From Klebsiella huaxiensis (GTDB taxonomy: Bacteria > Pseudomonadota > Gammaproteobacteria > Enterobacterales > Enterobacteriaceae), in NCBI RefSeq assembly GCF_003261575.2, contig NZ_CP036175.1, positions 5,208,001 through 5,272,000 on the forward strand: a stretch of 64,000 nucleotides of DNA, read 5' to 3'. Positions within the stretch are counted from its first letter, which is position 1. Every line of letters begins with the position of its first letter. Positions 1 through 7,957 of the stretch are shown here, in pieces. The translations under genes were made by a program, and so were the position numbers. Below the pieces are notes generated by a model. That model was not told the origin of the DNA. It did not search any database and saw only the letters and a list, made by a program, of their open reading frames with translations.

Positions 1-666
1 CAGCGTGGCAGCCATAAACAGGCCGATAGCGCGGGCAAAGGTCAACAACAGCGCGGAGTCCTGGCTTGCCATCGTCGCCGCGAAATAACAACCGAGCCCC
101 ACTGGCGCAACCTTCATGATGATGGAAACAATCTTCATAATGACGGTGTTGATATCTTCCAACAGCGACGCGATGCGTTTACCCGCCTGCTCCGATTGCC
201 CAATGGCAATACCGGCGATAATCGCCATCACGATCAGCGCAAGAATATTGGACTTAGAGAACAGCCCGATAAAATCGCTAGTGGTGATCATGCTGACAAA
301 GTCCATCTTTCCGCTCCCTGCCTGTACAGACTGAGAGAGATCGATAGTGACGCCTTGCGCTGGGTTATACCAAAGCGCGAGCGCTACAATCCCGGCTGCT
401 GGAATAAACGCCATCGCGATAGAAACAATAAAGATAATTGCCATAATGCGCCCCAGCCTTTTCAGGTCGGTCATACTGGCAATAGAGGACATTACGCTGA
501 TACCCACCAGCGGAACGATAATCATAAATAACAGGTTTAGAAATATCTGACCGACTGGCTGCAATTTGCTTGCTAATGCTGGAGCGTAAATACCTAACAG
601 CCCACCAGCAACCAGAGCGGATAAAAGAATAATAGAAGATTTGTAGGGTTCGAGTCGTGTCCACAT
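1..666 (-). CDS. Dicarboxylate/amino-acid:cation symporter (DAACS family), C-terminus outside window
   Basis: The frame is open from an ATG at 666 down to base 1, so 222 N-terminal residues are visible of a family that usually has about 400-440. The protein starts MWTRLEPYKSS and then has a series of hydrophobic helices with short polar loops typical of GltP/DctA-type sodium- or proton-coupled carriers, including the segments IFLNLLFMIIVPLVGISVM and AIIAGIAIGQSEQAGKR. Carriers of this family bring dicarboxylates or acidic amino acids across the inner membrane. It is divergent from the LysR gene at 891, a common arrangement for a regulator and its target, but the substrate cannot be told from this part. 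Confidence 0.85.
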   Translation of the reverse strand, partial: MWTRLEPYKSSIILLSALVAGGLLGIYAPALASKLQPVGQIFLNLLFMIIVPLVGISVMSSIASMTDLKRLGRIMAIIFIVSIAMAFIPAAGIVALALWYNPAQGVTIDLSQSVQAGSGKMDFVSMITTSDFIGLFSKSNILALIVMAIIAGIAIGQSEQAGKRIASLLEDINTVIMKIVSIIMKVAPVGLGCYFAATMASQDSALLLTFARAIGLFMAATL

Positions 667-890
667 AACCGGCACCTTTTAATTTTAAATAATATTAAAT
701 GAGATTAAATTCACAATTTGATGATTTTTTGCCTTCCCCCCTTTATTTTGTGATGCAACTCACTTAAGTTGTTATTTATTCACTTTAAACGCGTTTTATT
801 TCCTATTAATCAATAATTACATGTTTAAATTACCAATGTAACCGCCTATTCGTACCGTTTTTGCAAATCACTTGTGAATAAAAGGAAAAA

Positions 891-1817
891 ATGAGCGCGC
901 AAATATCGCTAAAAAATTTAGAATTTTTTATCAAAATCGTAGACTGTGGAGGATTGTCTGAAGCCGCAGCTCAGCTCAACGTGTCGCCTTCGGCAGTCAG
1001 TAAAAGCCTGGCGGCAATGGAAAATTCGCTAGGAACCACCTTAATTAAACGCACGACCCGCAGTATTACTCTGACCGATGCAGGGCAATATTTGTTTAAC
1101 CGCGCTAATAAATTACTGCAGGAGTTCGATGAAACACTCAATACCACTTCGAGCTATGATCAAAATCCGCAAGGCGAATTACGCGTCACGTGTTCAATTG
1201 CATTTGGTTATTCTCACCTGGTCAACCTGGTTGATAAATACCGCACGAAATTCCCGGATGTGAATCTTTATATCGACCTGAATGATAATTTTATCAATCT
1301 GAATGAAACTGATTTCGATATCGCTCTGCGTATCTCGACCGCACCGCCACAAAACTACGCCATGCGCAAGCTGGTACCCATCCGCTGGGCATACTGCGCT
1401 TCTCCGGGTTATCTCGCTAAAAAAGGAATTCCCCAACGCCGAATTGATTTGGCAGGCCACGATTGCCTGGTGTACCCCGGCCTCACGCCTGTGCTGAAAA
1501 TAGCTGACGAGCAGGATCGCATGCATCAATTGAAACTTCATATGCCTATTCAAGCGAACAGCAGTCTGGTGCTGTTGAAGTCCGTGTTAGAGGATCAAGG
1601 CGTCGCATACCTGCCAACTTATTTGATTGGCGGGCATATTCAAAAAGAGGAGATCACACCGCTGCTGCTTGATGGCATGATTACGTGTGAAACGCACGCC
1701 CTGTATGCCCTCTATTTCCCGAGCAAATACAGCAATCCGAAGGTACGTTCATTTATCGATTTTCTGGTTGCGGAACTGGGAACGCTGCCCACATGGGATA
1801 ACTGGATCCCCGGATGA
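891..1817 (+). CDS. LysR-family transcriptional regulator
   Basis: A 308-residue protein of normal LysR length. Residues about 5-64 form the winged helix-turn-helix (LKNLEFFIKIVDCGGLSEAA, then SPSAVSKSLAAME), followed by a substrate-binding domain from about residue 90 to the end. The ATG is preceded by AAAGGAAAAA, a good ribosome binding site. The gene is divergent from the DAACS symporter at 666, with 224 bp between the starts, so control of that carrier is a reasonable inference. The order resembles the DmlR/AaeR-like branch of LysR proteins, but I do not recognise a specific orthologue. It is convergent with ybdM. Confidence 0.88.
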   Translation: MSAQISLKNLEFFIKIVDCGGLSEAAAQLNVSPSAVSKSLAAMENSLGTTLIKRTTRSITLTDAGQYLFNRANKLLQEFDETLNTTSSYDQNPQGELRVTCSIAFGYSHLVNLVDKYRTKFPDVNLYIDLNDNFINLNETDFDIALRISTAPPQNYAMRKLVPIRWAYCASPGYLAKKGIPQRRIDLAGHDCLVYPGLTPVLKIADEQDRMHQLKLHMPIQANSSLVLLKSVLEDQGVAYLPTYLIGGHIQKEEITPLLLDGMITCETHALYALYFPSKYSNPKVRSFIDFLVAELGTLPTWDNWIPG

Positions 1818-1867
1818 ACGTTTGCGCTCCCCGTCAGTCTTCGACCCTTACCTGATAAACACCAAAC

Positions 1868-1885
1868 GCGCCGGACTACCGGCGC
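1868..1885 (-). terminator. GC hairpin between convergent LysR gene and ybdM
   Basis: A perfect 7-bp stem, GCGCCGG with CCGGCGC, has a 4-base loop. On the minus strand it is followed by GTTTGGTGTTT, so it could end the ybdNM transcript. On the plus strand there is no T run. Confidence 0.45.
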
Positions 1886-1948
1886 TTCGGCTACTGCTGG
1901 ATCGGCACTTTGGACAGGAAAAACGTCTCGCGACCTCCTGGAGGCGCG

Positions 1949-2590
1949 CTACTCCACGGTCCAGGCTTCGCTAAAGCTCTCATCGGCGAACAGCTCCGTC
2001 AGGCCGCTGATCTGTTTAAGGCGCAGCACCTCGTCGGCATCCATACCGAGCTCTTCACCAATGCGTCGATCGTCCCATCCCTGACGGTGCAAATCGCGGA
2101 CGATATCCGACATCGCCGCGATCTGGTGCTTTCCTCTGGCGCGATTATGACGAATAGTGGCGGCAATACGCTCTTTCTGCCCCTCGCGTTCAGCATTAAT
2201 CAGGGTCACCGGAAGATAGCCATGCAGGCGTCGACTCAGCTCCGGACGCGTCTTACCAATCAGGTGGCGATGAAAACCATCCACGACCAGATGCCGCCGC
2301 TGCTGGCGGGCTACCACCACTGGTTGGGTGAAACCATCCAGTTCGATGGATCGCTCCAGAAGTTTCTTTTCCACCGTCGCCATCACGTTAGGATTATAGT
2401 CATTTGCCTCTACCGTTTTGGACTCGACCCACAGCACGCAGTCAACCGGTTCGCGGCAAAACGGGCTGTGCTGATGAATCAGGCTCTTCAGCTCGTTAAT
2501 CGCTTTGATTTTCAGGTCAAGATCGTCAAACGACTCGAGATATTCGATCACTGTTTTAGCCACATCCGGTGACATCAGAGCGTCCTCCAC
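1949..2590 (-). CDS. ybdM: ParB/sulfiredoxin-fold protein, YbdM/IbrB-like
   Basis: A 213-residue protein with a ParB-like N-terminal fold: VVVARQQRRHLVVDGFHRHL contains the ParB box residues (DGFHR). A C-terminal helix-turn-helix-like segment follows, around residues 160-200 (DLHRQGWDDRRIGEELGM). E. coli YbdM and the pathogen protein IbrB have this architecture and always travel with a PAPS-reductase-like partner, as here. Its start overlaps the end of ybdN by 16 bases, so the two are translationally coupled. IbrA/IbrB are known to raise expression of immunoglobulin-binding proteins in E. coli; the biochemical activity of the family is not established. Confidence 0.8.
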   Translation of the reverse strand: MEDALMSPDVAKTVIEYLESFDDLDLKIKAINELKSLIHQHSPFCREPVDCVLWVESKTVEANDYNPNVMATVEKKLLERSIELDGFTQPVVVARQQRRHLVVDGFHRHLIGKTRPELSRRLHGYLPVTLINAEREGQKERIAATIRHNRARGKHQIAAMSDIVRDLHRQGWDDRRIGEELGMDADEVLRLKQISGLTELFADESFSEAWTVE

Positions 2591-3786
2591 TCTTTACGTT
2601 TATTGCTCATAAGCCGACAGTACCGTTCATAGTGCTTAGGCTGCGTCGGGCTGAATGACAGCATCCGGCACCAGAAATCGTTTTTCAGCAACGTTTTGCA
2701 AATCCGACGCCATGAGGGAACATCGCGATAGCCGAGATCTTTTTCCTGCTCATCGGGGATATCGTCAGGGAAACCACGGGTCTGGTACCAGTGCAGATAG
2801 ATGGCGATTTTATTGCGGTAATGTTCAGCGGTTTTTTCCGGCATGCTGTCGAGCAGGAAGAGCGCATACTCGCGCCAGCTAAAGTGCGCGGGCTTGCGGA
2901 TTTTCGTCTTCAGAGCAAAGTAGTCGCCGCTGGCATTGGCGTAAATCGCGCCGCTATGTGCGCCGCATACTCGTCGGCACATGCGTTCCCACGTCTCCGG
3001 CTCCAGAATGTGATAAAGCCATAACCCGCGCCGCTGCTCAGGGCCAAACGGCTCGCAGACGCGCATATTCTTTAGCGGTACTCCGGCGCGATGCATCAGG
3101 TCATAAAGCGGATTGTAGGGCAGCCTCGACTTGTGGTTAAAAATCCAGATATCGCGAGTACGCCAGTCATAGAGCGGATAGCAGGTATAGCTGAACCCCT
3201 CAGGCGAGGCGGTCGTCCAGGGCTTATCGTCCTCAAAACGCAGTTTAGTTGGCGAGGTCAGCGCCATATAGCGATGCAGTGACTCATCGGTACGAATGCC
3301 GATTAGCGAAGCGAGACTCCGGCCCGCAGCCAGCCAGTGAGAGAACGCTGGAACAAAAGCTTCAAACGTCATTTCGGGCTGATAAAAAGGGAAAAAACCA
3401 GCATCGGTGATCGCGTCATCGGGCGGTTGCCTCACCCATTCAACGCCTGCCCGCCAGGCAACCCATTCCGGCTCATGCTGCGATACGCCGCTCACCGTCG
3501 TCATGGGCAGCGCCACCCAGTAGAACTGGCTCACCACGTCCTGATAGCGGTTTTTCATATTTTGCACGTGCTGGATAGTTAATAAATACTGCGCTTCCCA
3601 ATCCACGAACAATACCGCAAACTTTTTCCCTTTTTGACGCGCGACGACCGCCGCCAGATGAAATAATACCGTTGAGTCTTTACCGCCGGAAAAAGATAAA
3701 CAAACCTGCTCAAAAGTATCAAATACCCAATCCAGGCGTATCAGTGCAGCGTCAAAAACATTCATATTCAGTTTTACGCGTTTCAT
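2575..3786 (-). CDS. ybdN: PAPS-reductase-like protein with DUF3440, YbdN/IbrA-like
   Basis: A 403-residue protein with an adenine-nucleotide alpha-hydrolase (PAPS reductase) domain. The pyrophosphate loop is at residues about 33-40 (FSGGKDST), followed by a Rossmann-like region with FVDWEAQY. The C-terminal half matches the DUF3440 part of E. coli YbdN and IbrA. It is the first gene of a two-gene operon with ybdM. Family members lack a proven substrate; the fold activates or transfers on adenylylated intermediates. The upstream region carries a repeat element and is divergent from the DUF2164 gene. Confidence 0.82.
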   Translation of the reverse strand: MKRVKLNMNVFDAALIRLDWVFDTFEQVCLSFSGGKDSTVLFHLAAVVARQKGKKFAVLFVDWEAQYLLTIQHVQNMKNRYQDVVSQFYWVALPMTTVSGVSQHEPEWVAWRAGVEWVRQPPDDAITDAGFFPFYQPEMTFEAFVPAFSHWLAAGRSLASLIGIRTDESLHRYMALTSPTKLRFEDDKPWTTASPEGFSYTCYPLYDWRTRDIWIFNHKSRLPYNPLYDLMHRAGVPLKNMRVCEPFGPEQRRGLWLYHILEPETWERMCRRVCGAHSGAIYANASGDYFALKTKIRKPAHFSWREYALFLLDSMPEKTAEHYRNKIAIYLHWYQTRGFPDDIPDEQEKDLGYRDVPSWRRICKTLLKNDFWCRMLSFSPTQPKHYERYCRLMSNKRKEWRTL

Positions 3787-3825
3787 CCTTCGCCCCTGAG
3801 AAATGAATCGCTGTCAGAATATACT

Positions 3826-3890
3826 TATATACCCATCATCCTTCAAACTGCCTCTTTGTTGGCTGCGTCTTGAATGATTTTAAGTATAGA
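3826..3890. repeat. Degenerate copy of the TATACCC intergenic palindrome family
   Basis: TATACCCATCATCCTTCAAA followed by GTTGGCTGCG matches, with changes, the right end of the larger elements at 25729-25927 and 59313-59441 read on the other strand. Only one end is preserved here. Confidence 0.5.
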
Positions 3891-4067
3891 TAAATTCCGT
3901 AAGCCAGATGACCTTATATCAGGTCCATAGATTATTCAGCCAGATACCAACATGCTGAAAAAAAGCGAGCGCAACTAAATGTTATTCACATCAAAAAAAG
4001 ATATTATCCCATTTAAATTCATAAGGTTATTGGAATATCTTCTATTATCTTCATTTACTCATAAAGA

Positions 4068-4083
4068 TGTGATCTTAATCACA
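4068..4083. promoter_or_regulatory. CRP binding site, perfect consensus
   Basis: TGTGATCTTAATCACA has both perfect half-sites TGTGA and TCACA with 6 bases between. It lies about 140 bp upstream of the DUF2164 gene and 280 bp upstream of ybdN. It most probably activates the DUF2164-yjiM-yjiL direction; a TATAAT hexamer sits at 4170-4175. Confidence 0.75.
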
Positions 4084-4219
4084 TTTTTCCTTCGAGGTAT
4101 TTTATCAATGTCATCCCTTGCTGGGAGAAAAACATCGTGCCTTAGCGCAACTACATCACCAATATCGGATATAATCTCAAGCCCTGTTTAACGCTAACGA
4201 TATTTATAAAGGAATGTTA

Positions 4220-4459
4220 ATGAGCGATATAGATCTCAGCCCGGCACAACGCGATCTTCTACGCGAGAAGCTGTGTCAATACTGCGAAGAGAATTTTGAA
4301 CTGGAGTTGGAGCAATTTGACGCCGAATTCTTTGTCGACTTTATCGCTAAAGAACTGGGGCCGATGTTTTATAACGCCGGGATTGATACAGCGATTAGCA
4401 CCCACGTCGCCTGGAGCGATCGGATTCAGGAAGAGATGGACCTGAAAAAAGTCTATTAA
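4220..4459 (+). CDS. DUF2164 family protein
   Basis: A small acidic protein of 79 residues, MSDIDLSPAQRDLLREKL at the start. It matches the DUF2164 family: the LSPAQRDLLREKLCQYCEEN segment, then FFVDFIAKELGPMFYNAGI near the middle. An in-frame ATG at 4214 exists, but AAAGGA at 4208-4213 abuts it, so the ATG at 4220 has the usable spacing. Function is unknown. It precedes yjiM by 110 bp and may share the CRP-controlled promoter. Confidence 0.75.
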   Translation: MSDIDLSPAQRDLLREKLCQYCEENFELELEQFDAEFFVDFIAKELGPMFYNAGIDTAISTHVAWSDRIQEEMDLKKVY

Positions 4460-4569
4460 CACCAACCGTCCAATAGCTCGACATGAGTGGGAGATCAATA
4501 AAGACTTACTATTAACATGGTTATAATGCGGCTTCTTTCATCATCTCCCGTGTACGGGGAAGGAAAACC

Positions 4570-5721
4570 ATGTCGCTTATCACCGATCTACCTGCCATTT
4601 TTGACCAATTCTCCGAGGCTCGCCAGAAGGGCTTTCTCACGGTCATGGATCTTAAAGAGCAAAATATCCCGCTGGTTGGCACCTACTGCACCTTTATGCC
4701 GCAGGAGATCCCGCTGGCCGCAGGGGCGGTAGTCGTTTCACTGTGCTCAACCTCCGACGAAACGATTGAAGAGGCGGAAAAGGATCTGCCGCGCAACCTC
4801 TGTCCGCTGATTAAAAGCAGCTACGGCTTTGGCAAAACCGACAAATGCCCCTACTTCTACTTTTCCGACCTCGTAGTGGGCGAAACCACCTGCGACGGCA
4901 AAAAGAAGATGTATGAGTACATGGCCGAATTCAAAGCCGTGCACGTCATGCAGCTACCTAACGGCGCCAACGACGACGCCTCTCGGGCGCTGTGGAAAGC
5001 AGAAATCCTGCGCCTGCAACGGGCCGTGGAGGACCGCTTCGGCACGCCCATTACCGAAACCGCCTTGCGCGAAGCCATTATCCTTAAGAACCGCGAACGC
5101 CGGGCGCTGGCGAACTTCTATCGCGTCGGGCAACTTAACCCGCCCGCACTCAGCGGCAGCGATATTTTAAAAGTGGTTTACGGCGCGACTTTCCGCTTCG
5201 ACAAAGAAACGCTGATTGATGAGCTCAACAGCATGGCCGAACGGGTTCGCCAGCAATGGCAGGAGGGCAAACGGCTGGAATCGCGGCCACGCATTCTTAT
5301 CACCGGCTGCCCGATTGGCGGCGCGGCGGAAAAAGTGGTGAAGGCGATTGAGGACAACGGCGGCTGGGTGGTCGGTTTTGAAAACTGCACCGGAGCCAAG
5401 GCCACCGAGCGCTGCGTCGAAGAAACCGGCGACGTCTACGATGCTCTGACCGACAAATACCTCGCCATCGGCTGCTCCTGCATCTCGCCTAACGACCAAC
5501 GCTTAACCCTGCTCAGCCAGATGGTGGAAGAGTACCAGGCCGACGGGGTGGTGGACGTTATTTTGCAGGCCTGCCACACCTACGCGGTGGAATCGCTGGC
5601 GATTAAACGCCACGTGCGCCAGCAGCACAACATTCCCTATATCGCCATTGAGACCGACTATTCGACAGCGGATATCGGCCAGCTCAGCACCCGCGTCGCG
5701 GCCTTTATTGAAATGTTGTAG
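4570..5721 (+). CDS. yjiM: Double-cubane-cluster anaerobic reductase, YjiM (2-hydroxyacyl-CoA dehydratase D family)
   Basis: A 383-residue protein, the same length as E. coli YjiM. It has the HgdB/FldB-type fold with scattered Cys ligands (TYCTF, VSLCSTSD, NLCPLIKS, CPYFYFSDL, TTCDGKK, ITGCPIGG, GCSCISP, QACHTY). Proteins of this family carry an unusual [Fe8S9] double-cubane cluster and reduce small molecules at low potential after ATP-driven electron injection by an activase. The activase is the next gene, 9 bp on. The start has GGGGAAGGAAAACC before ATG. The physiological substrate is not known. Confidence 0.88.
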   Translation: MSLITDLPAIFDQFSEARQKGFLTVMDLKEQNIPLVGTYCTFMPQEIPLAAGAVVVSLCSTSDETIEEAEKDLPRNLCPLIKSSYGFGKTDKCPYFYFSDLVVGETTCDGKKKMYEYMAEFKAVHVMQLPNGANDDASRALWKAEILRLQRAVEDRFGTPITETALREAIILKNRERRALANFYRVGQLNPPALSGSDILKVVYGATFRFDKETLIDELNSMAERVRQQWQEGKRLESRPRILITGCPIGGAAEKVVKAIEDNGGWVVGFENCTGAKATERCVEETGDVYDALTDKYLAIGCSCISPNDQRLTLLSQMVEEYQADGVVDVILQACHTYAVESLAIKRHVRQQHNIPYIAIETDYSTADIGQLSTRVAAFIEML

Positions 5722-5730
5722 GAGGCATGA

Positions 5731-6498
5731 GTGACGTTTACCGCAGGGATTGATTCCGGTTCTACCGCCACCAAAGGCATCCTGCTCCAGGACGGCGCGA
5801 TCCAGCGCCGTTTTCTCTGCCCGACGCCGTTTCGCCCCGCCGATGCCATCGTTGAGGCGTGGGAAACGCTTTGCGCCGGGCTGGATGAACGGCCGTTTTT
5901 AACCTTAACCGGCTATGGTCGCCAACTGGTAGATTTTGCCGATAAGCAGGTGACGGAGATCTCCTGCCACGGTCTCGGTGCGCGTCTGCTGGCACCGGAG
6001 ACCCGGACGGTCATCGACATTGGTGGTCAGGATAGCAAGGTTATCCAGTTGGATGATGACGGCAATCTCACCGATTTTTTGATGAATGACAAATGCGCGG
6101 CGGGCACCGGGCGCTTTCTGGAGATTATCTCGCGTACGCTCGGCGCCAGCGTCGAACAGCTCGACAGCATCACCGAAGGGATTGAACCGCATGCGATCAC
6201 CAGCATGTGCACGGTGTTCGCCGAATCCGAGGTCATCAGCCTGCGTTCAGCTGGAGTGCCGCCGGAGGCCATTCTCGCCGGGGTGATCAACGCCATGGCC
6301 CGGCGCAGCGCCAATTTTATTGGCCGCCTGTCGGCACAAGGCCCGCTGCTGTTTACCGGCGGCGTCAGCCACTGCGCGGCGTTCGCGCGAATGCTGGAGG
6401 GCCATGTCGGCATGGCGGTGCATACGCATCCCGACGCGCAGTTTGCCGGGGCGATCGGCGCGGCGCTGATCGGTTTACGTCAGAGGAACCGCAGGTGA
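5731..6498 (+). CDS. yjiL: ATPase activator of the YjiM reductase, YjiL (BadF/HgdC type)
   Basis: A 255-residue protein with the ASKHA ATPase fold: phosphate-1 loop GIDSGSTATKG at residues 5-15 and phosphate-2 loop VIDIGGQDSKV near 93-103. The two cysteines that bind the bridging [4Fe-4S] cluster of the homodimer are in NDKCAAGTG and SMCTVFAE. It hydrolyses ATP to push an electron onto the YjiM-type partner. The start is GTG at 5731, preceded by GGAGGC; the nearby ATG at 5727 is in another frame. It overlaps the following DUF3343 gene by four bases (GTGA). Confidence 0.88.
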   Translation: MTFTAGIDSGSTATKGILLQDGAIQRRFLCPTPFRPADAIVEAWETLCAGLDERPFLTLTGYGRQLVDFADKQVTEISCHGLGARLLAPETRTVIDIGGQDSKVIQLDDDGNLTDFLMNDKCAAGTGRFLEIISRTLGASVEQLDSITEGIEPHAITSMCTVFAESEVISLRSAGVPPEAILAGVINAMARRSANFIGRLSAQGPLLFTGGVSHCAAFARMLEGHVGMAVHTHPDAQFAGAIGAALIGLRQRNRR

Positions 6499-6764
6499 CG
6501 GAATATTTGTTTTTATTTCATTCGACGGTAGGCGTGGTGCGTACCCGCAAAGCCCTGCAGGCGGCGGGAATGACCTTCCGGGTGAAGGACATTCCACGCC
6601 AGCTGCGCGGCGGCTGCGGGCTATGCATCTATCTGAGCTGTGAAGCAGGAGCGGAACAGCGGTGGGCTGTTCCCGGTGAAACGCAGGCTGTTTACCATTT
6701 TGACGGCGAGGCGTTTGAACTCCTGCACGAATTCCCGCCTGCCGTAAACCCTACTGATAGTTAA
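6495..6764 (+). CDS. DUF3343 protein (putative Se/S-carrier-like)
   Basis: An 89-residue protein starting at a GTG that overlaps the yjiL stop codon. It contains the family features TEYLFLFHSTVGVVRTRKAL near the start and the cysteine motif GGCGLCIYLSC around residues 38-48. DUF3343 proteins often sit next to double-cubane reductases and their activases and are thought to handle sulfur or selenium or deliver electrons; no activity is proven. Its last 14 bases overlap, on the other strand, the 3' end of the fimbrial adhesin gene. Confidence 0.75.
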   Translation: MTEYLFLFHSTVGVVRTRKALQAAGMTFRVKDIPRQLRGGCGLCIYLSCEAGAEQRWAVPGETQAVYHFDGEAFELLHEFPPAVNPTDS

Positions 6765-7938
6765 TGGTAAACTCGACCGACGTATCGGCCTTACCTGCCC
6801 GCAGCGTGCTCTCATTGTTACGTGCATAGCGCGCTCTCAGCGGTATTGCGTAGCTGGCGGTGGTTTGCAGCAGCGTCAGGCCAGAGTCGGTCAACGTATT
6901 GGCTTTAGAATTGGTTAGCACATTCACGTTATCGCGATTTTGTATCTCCAGGCACATCCCTTTTGCCATATCGATATCATCGGTCAGCGCTGCGCACTCG
7001 CCGCCCGCCGCCAGGGTTTGATAACCGCTGGCCGGATTAAGCAAAAAACTAATGCTATTCGGCATATCTGGCCCAGCGATTGTATAATCATCTTTATTTG
7101 TCCAACGTATCACCGCCGTCGACGACGAATCCGACGCGTTGCGGTTATAGCGCCCATACATCGGCGGACAGTTCAGGAGATTGATGTTGAAATCCACCCA
7201 TTCGGTGGTCGTCGATTGCGCAATTGAGTGCTCCCCCATTGGCACCGTCACATCCGGCGTCTGGCAGGTACCCGCAACGACATTCACACCACCCGAGATA
7301 TTCCAGCGGTAACCATAATCCTGGGTTACACCAGTGGCATTCGTTGCCTGAGCGGAATGAGTAATCGCCGGGTACGTGAACGCCACAGTCCAGGTACCCG
7401 GGGCAATATCCCCGACTTTCACCAGCAGGAGTTCAAAGGCCTGATCGGCGTATGACGTGCCAAAGCTCCTCGATTCCGTGTCTGGAATATTCGTTTGCTT
7501 CGTAGAGGAGTCCGGCAATCCATATAACGATGTTGAATTATTGTTATAGGTAACGGCGACAACCACCCCAATGCCGGAAACCCCGGTACTGTAAACATTA
7601 AGCCCCTGGTACTGCCCGACAACTGCAGGCAGCGAACCCTCAATGTTTAACGCATGGACTAACTTAAGATACTCCCCGCCAGGCACGTTCGAAGTGCAGC
7701 CATCAACGCCGATGACCTGCGTATCGGCATCATAAATGTACTGCCTGTAAAGTACGGAGCCTACGGGTAAATCACGTAATGCCGAAACCGTCATACTTTT
7801 GCCTAATACCGAGACATATTGGTCGACGTAAGACGTACGGCCAGAATAATTTTTCGTACAATTAATTGTAGCGGACGAAAGAAACGGCAGCAGTAATAAC
7901 CCCACTATCCCCCATCGTAGCCAGCTTTTAATCGGCAT
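6751..7938 (-). CDS. Fimbrial tip adhesin, two-domain (FimH-like layout)
   Basis: A 395-residue protein with a signal peptide (MPIKSWLRWGIVGLLLLPFL, cleavage near residue 25). An N-terminal lectin-like region of about 200 residues is followed by a C-terminal pilin domain ending in the donor-strand partner motif EFTINYQ. The start at 7938 has GGAGGG at the right distance; an upstream in-frame ATG at 7986 overlaps the usher gene and lacks a good site. It is the last gene of the pilin-chaperone-usher-adhesin operon. The receptor cannot be told from sequence. Its 3' end overlaps the DUF3343 gene. Confidence 0.82.
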   Translation of the reverse strand: MPIKSWLRWGIVGLLLLPFLSSATINCTKNYSGRTSYVDQYVSVLGKSMTVSALRDLPVGSVLYRQYIYDADTQVIGVDGCTSNVPGGEYLKLVHALNIEGSLPAVVGQYQGLNVYSTGVSGIGVVVAVTYNNNSTSLYGLPDSSTKQTNIPDTESRSFGTSYADQAFELLLVKVGDIAPGTWTVAFTYPAITHSAQATNATGVTQDYGYRWNISGGVNVVAGTCQTPDVTVPMGEHSIAQSTTTEWVDFNINLLNCPPMYGRYNRNASDSSSTAVIRWTNKDDYTIAGPDMPNSISFLLNPASGYQTLAAGGECAALTDDIDMAKGMCLEIQNRDNVNVLTNSKANTLTDSGLTLLQTTASYAIPLRARYARNNESTLRAGKADTSVEFTINYQ

Positions 7939-7957
7939 AATTAACCCTCCCTGGAGG

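Noticed and set aside
3979..4191. 70-codon frame upstream of the DUF2164 gene
   Set aside because: No ribosome binding site, low-complexity composition, and it overlaps the CRP site and promoter region.
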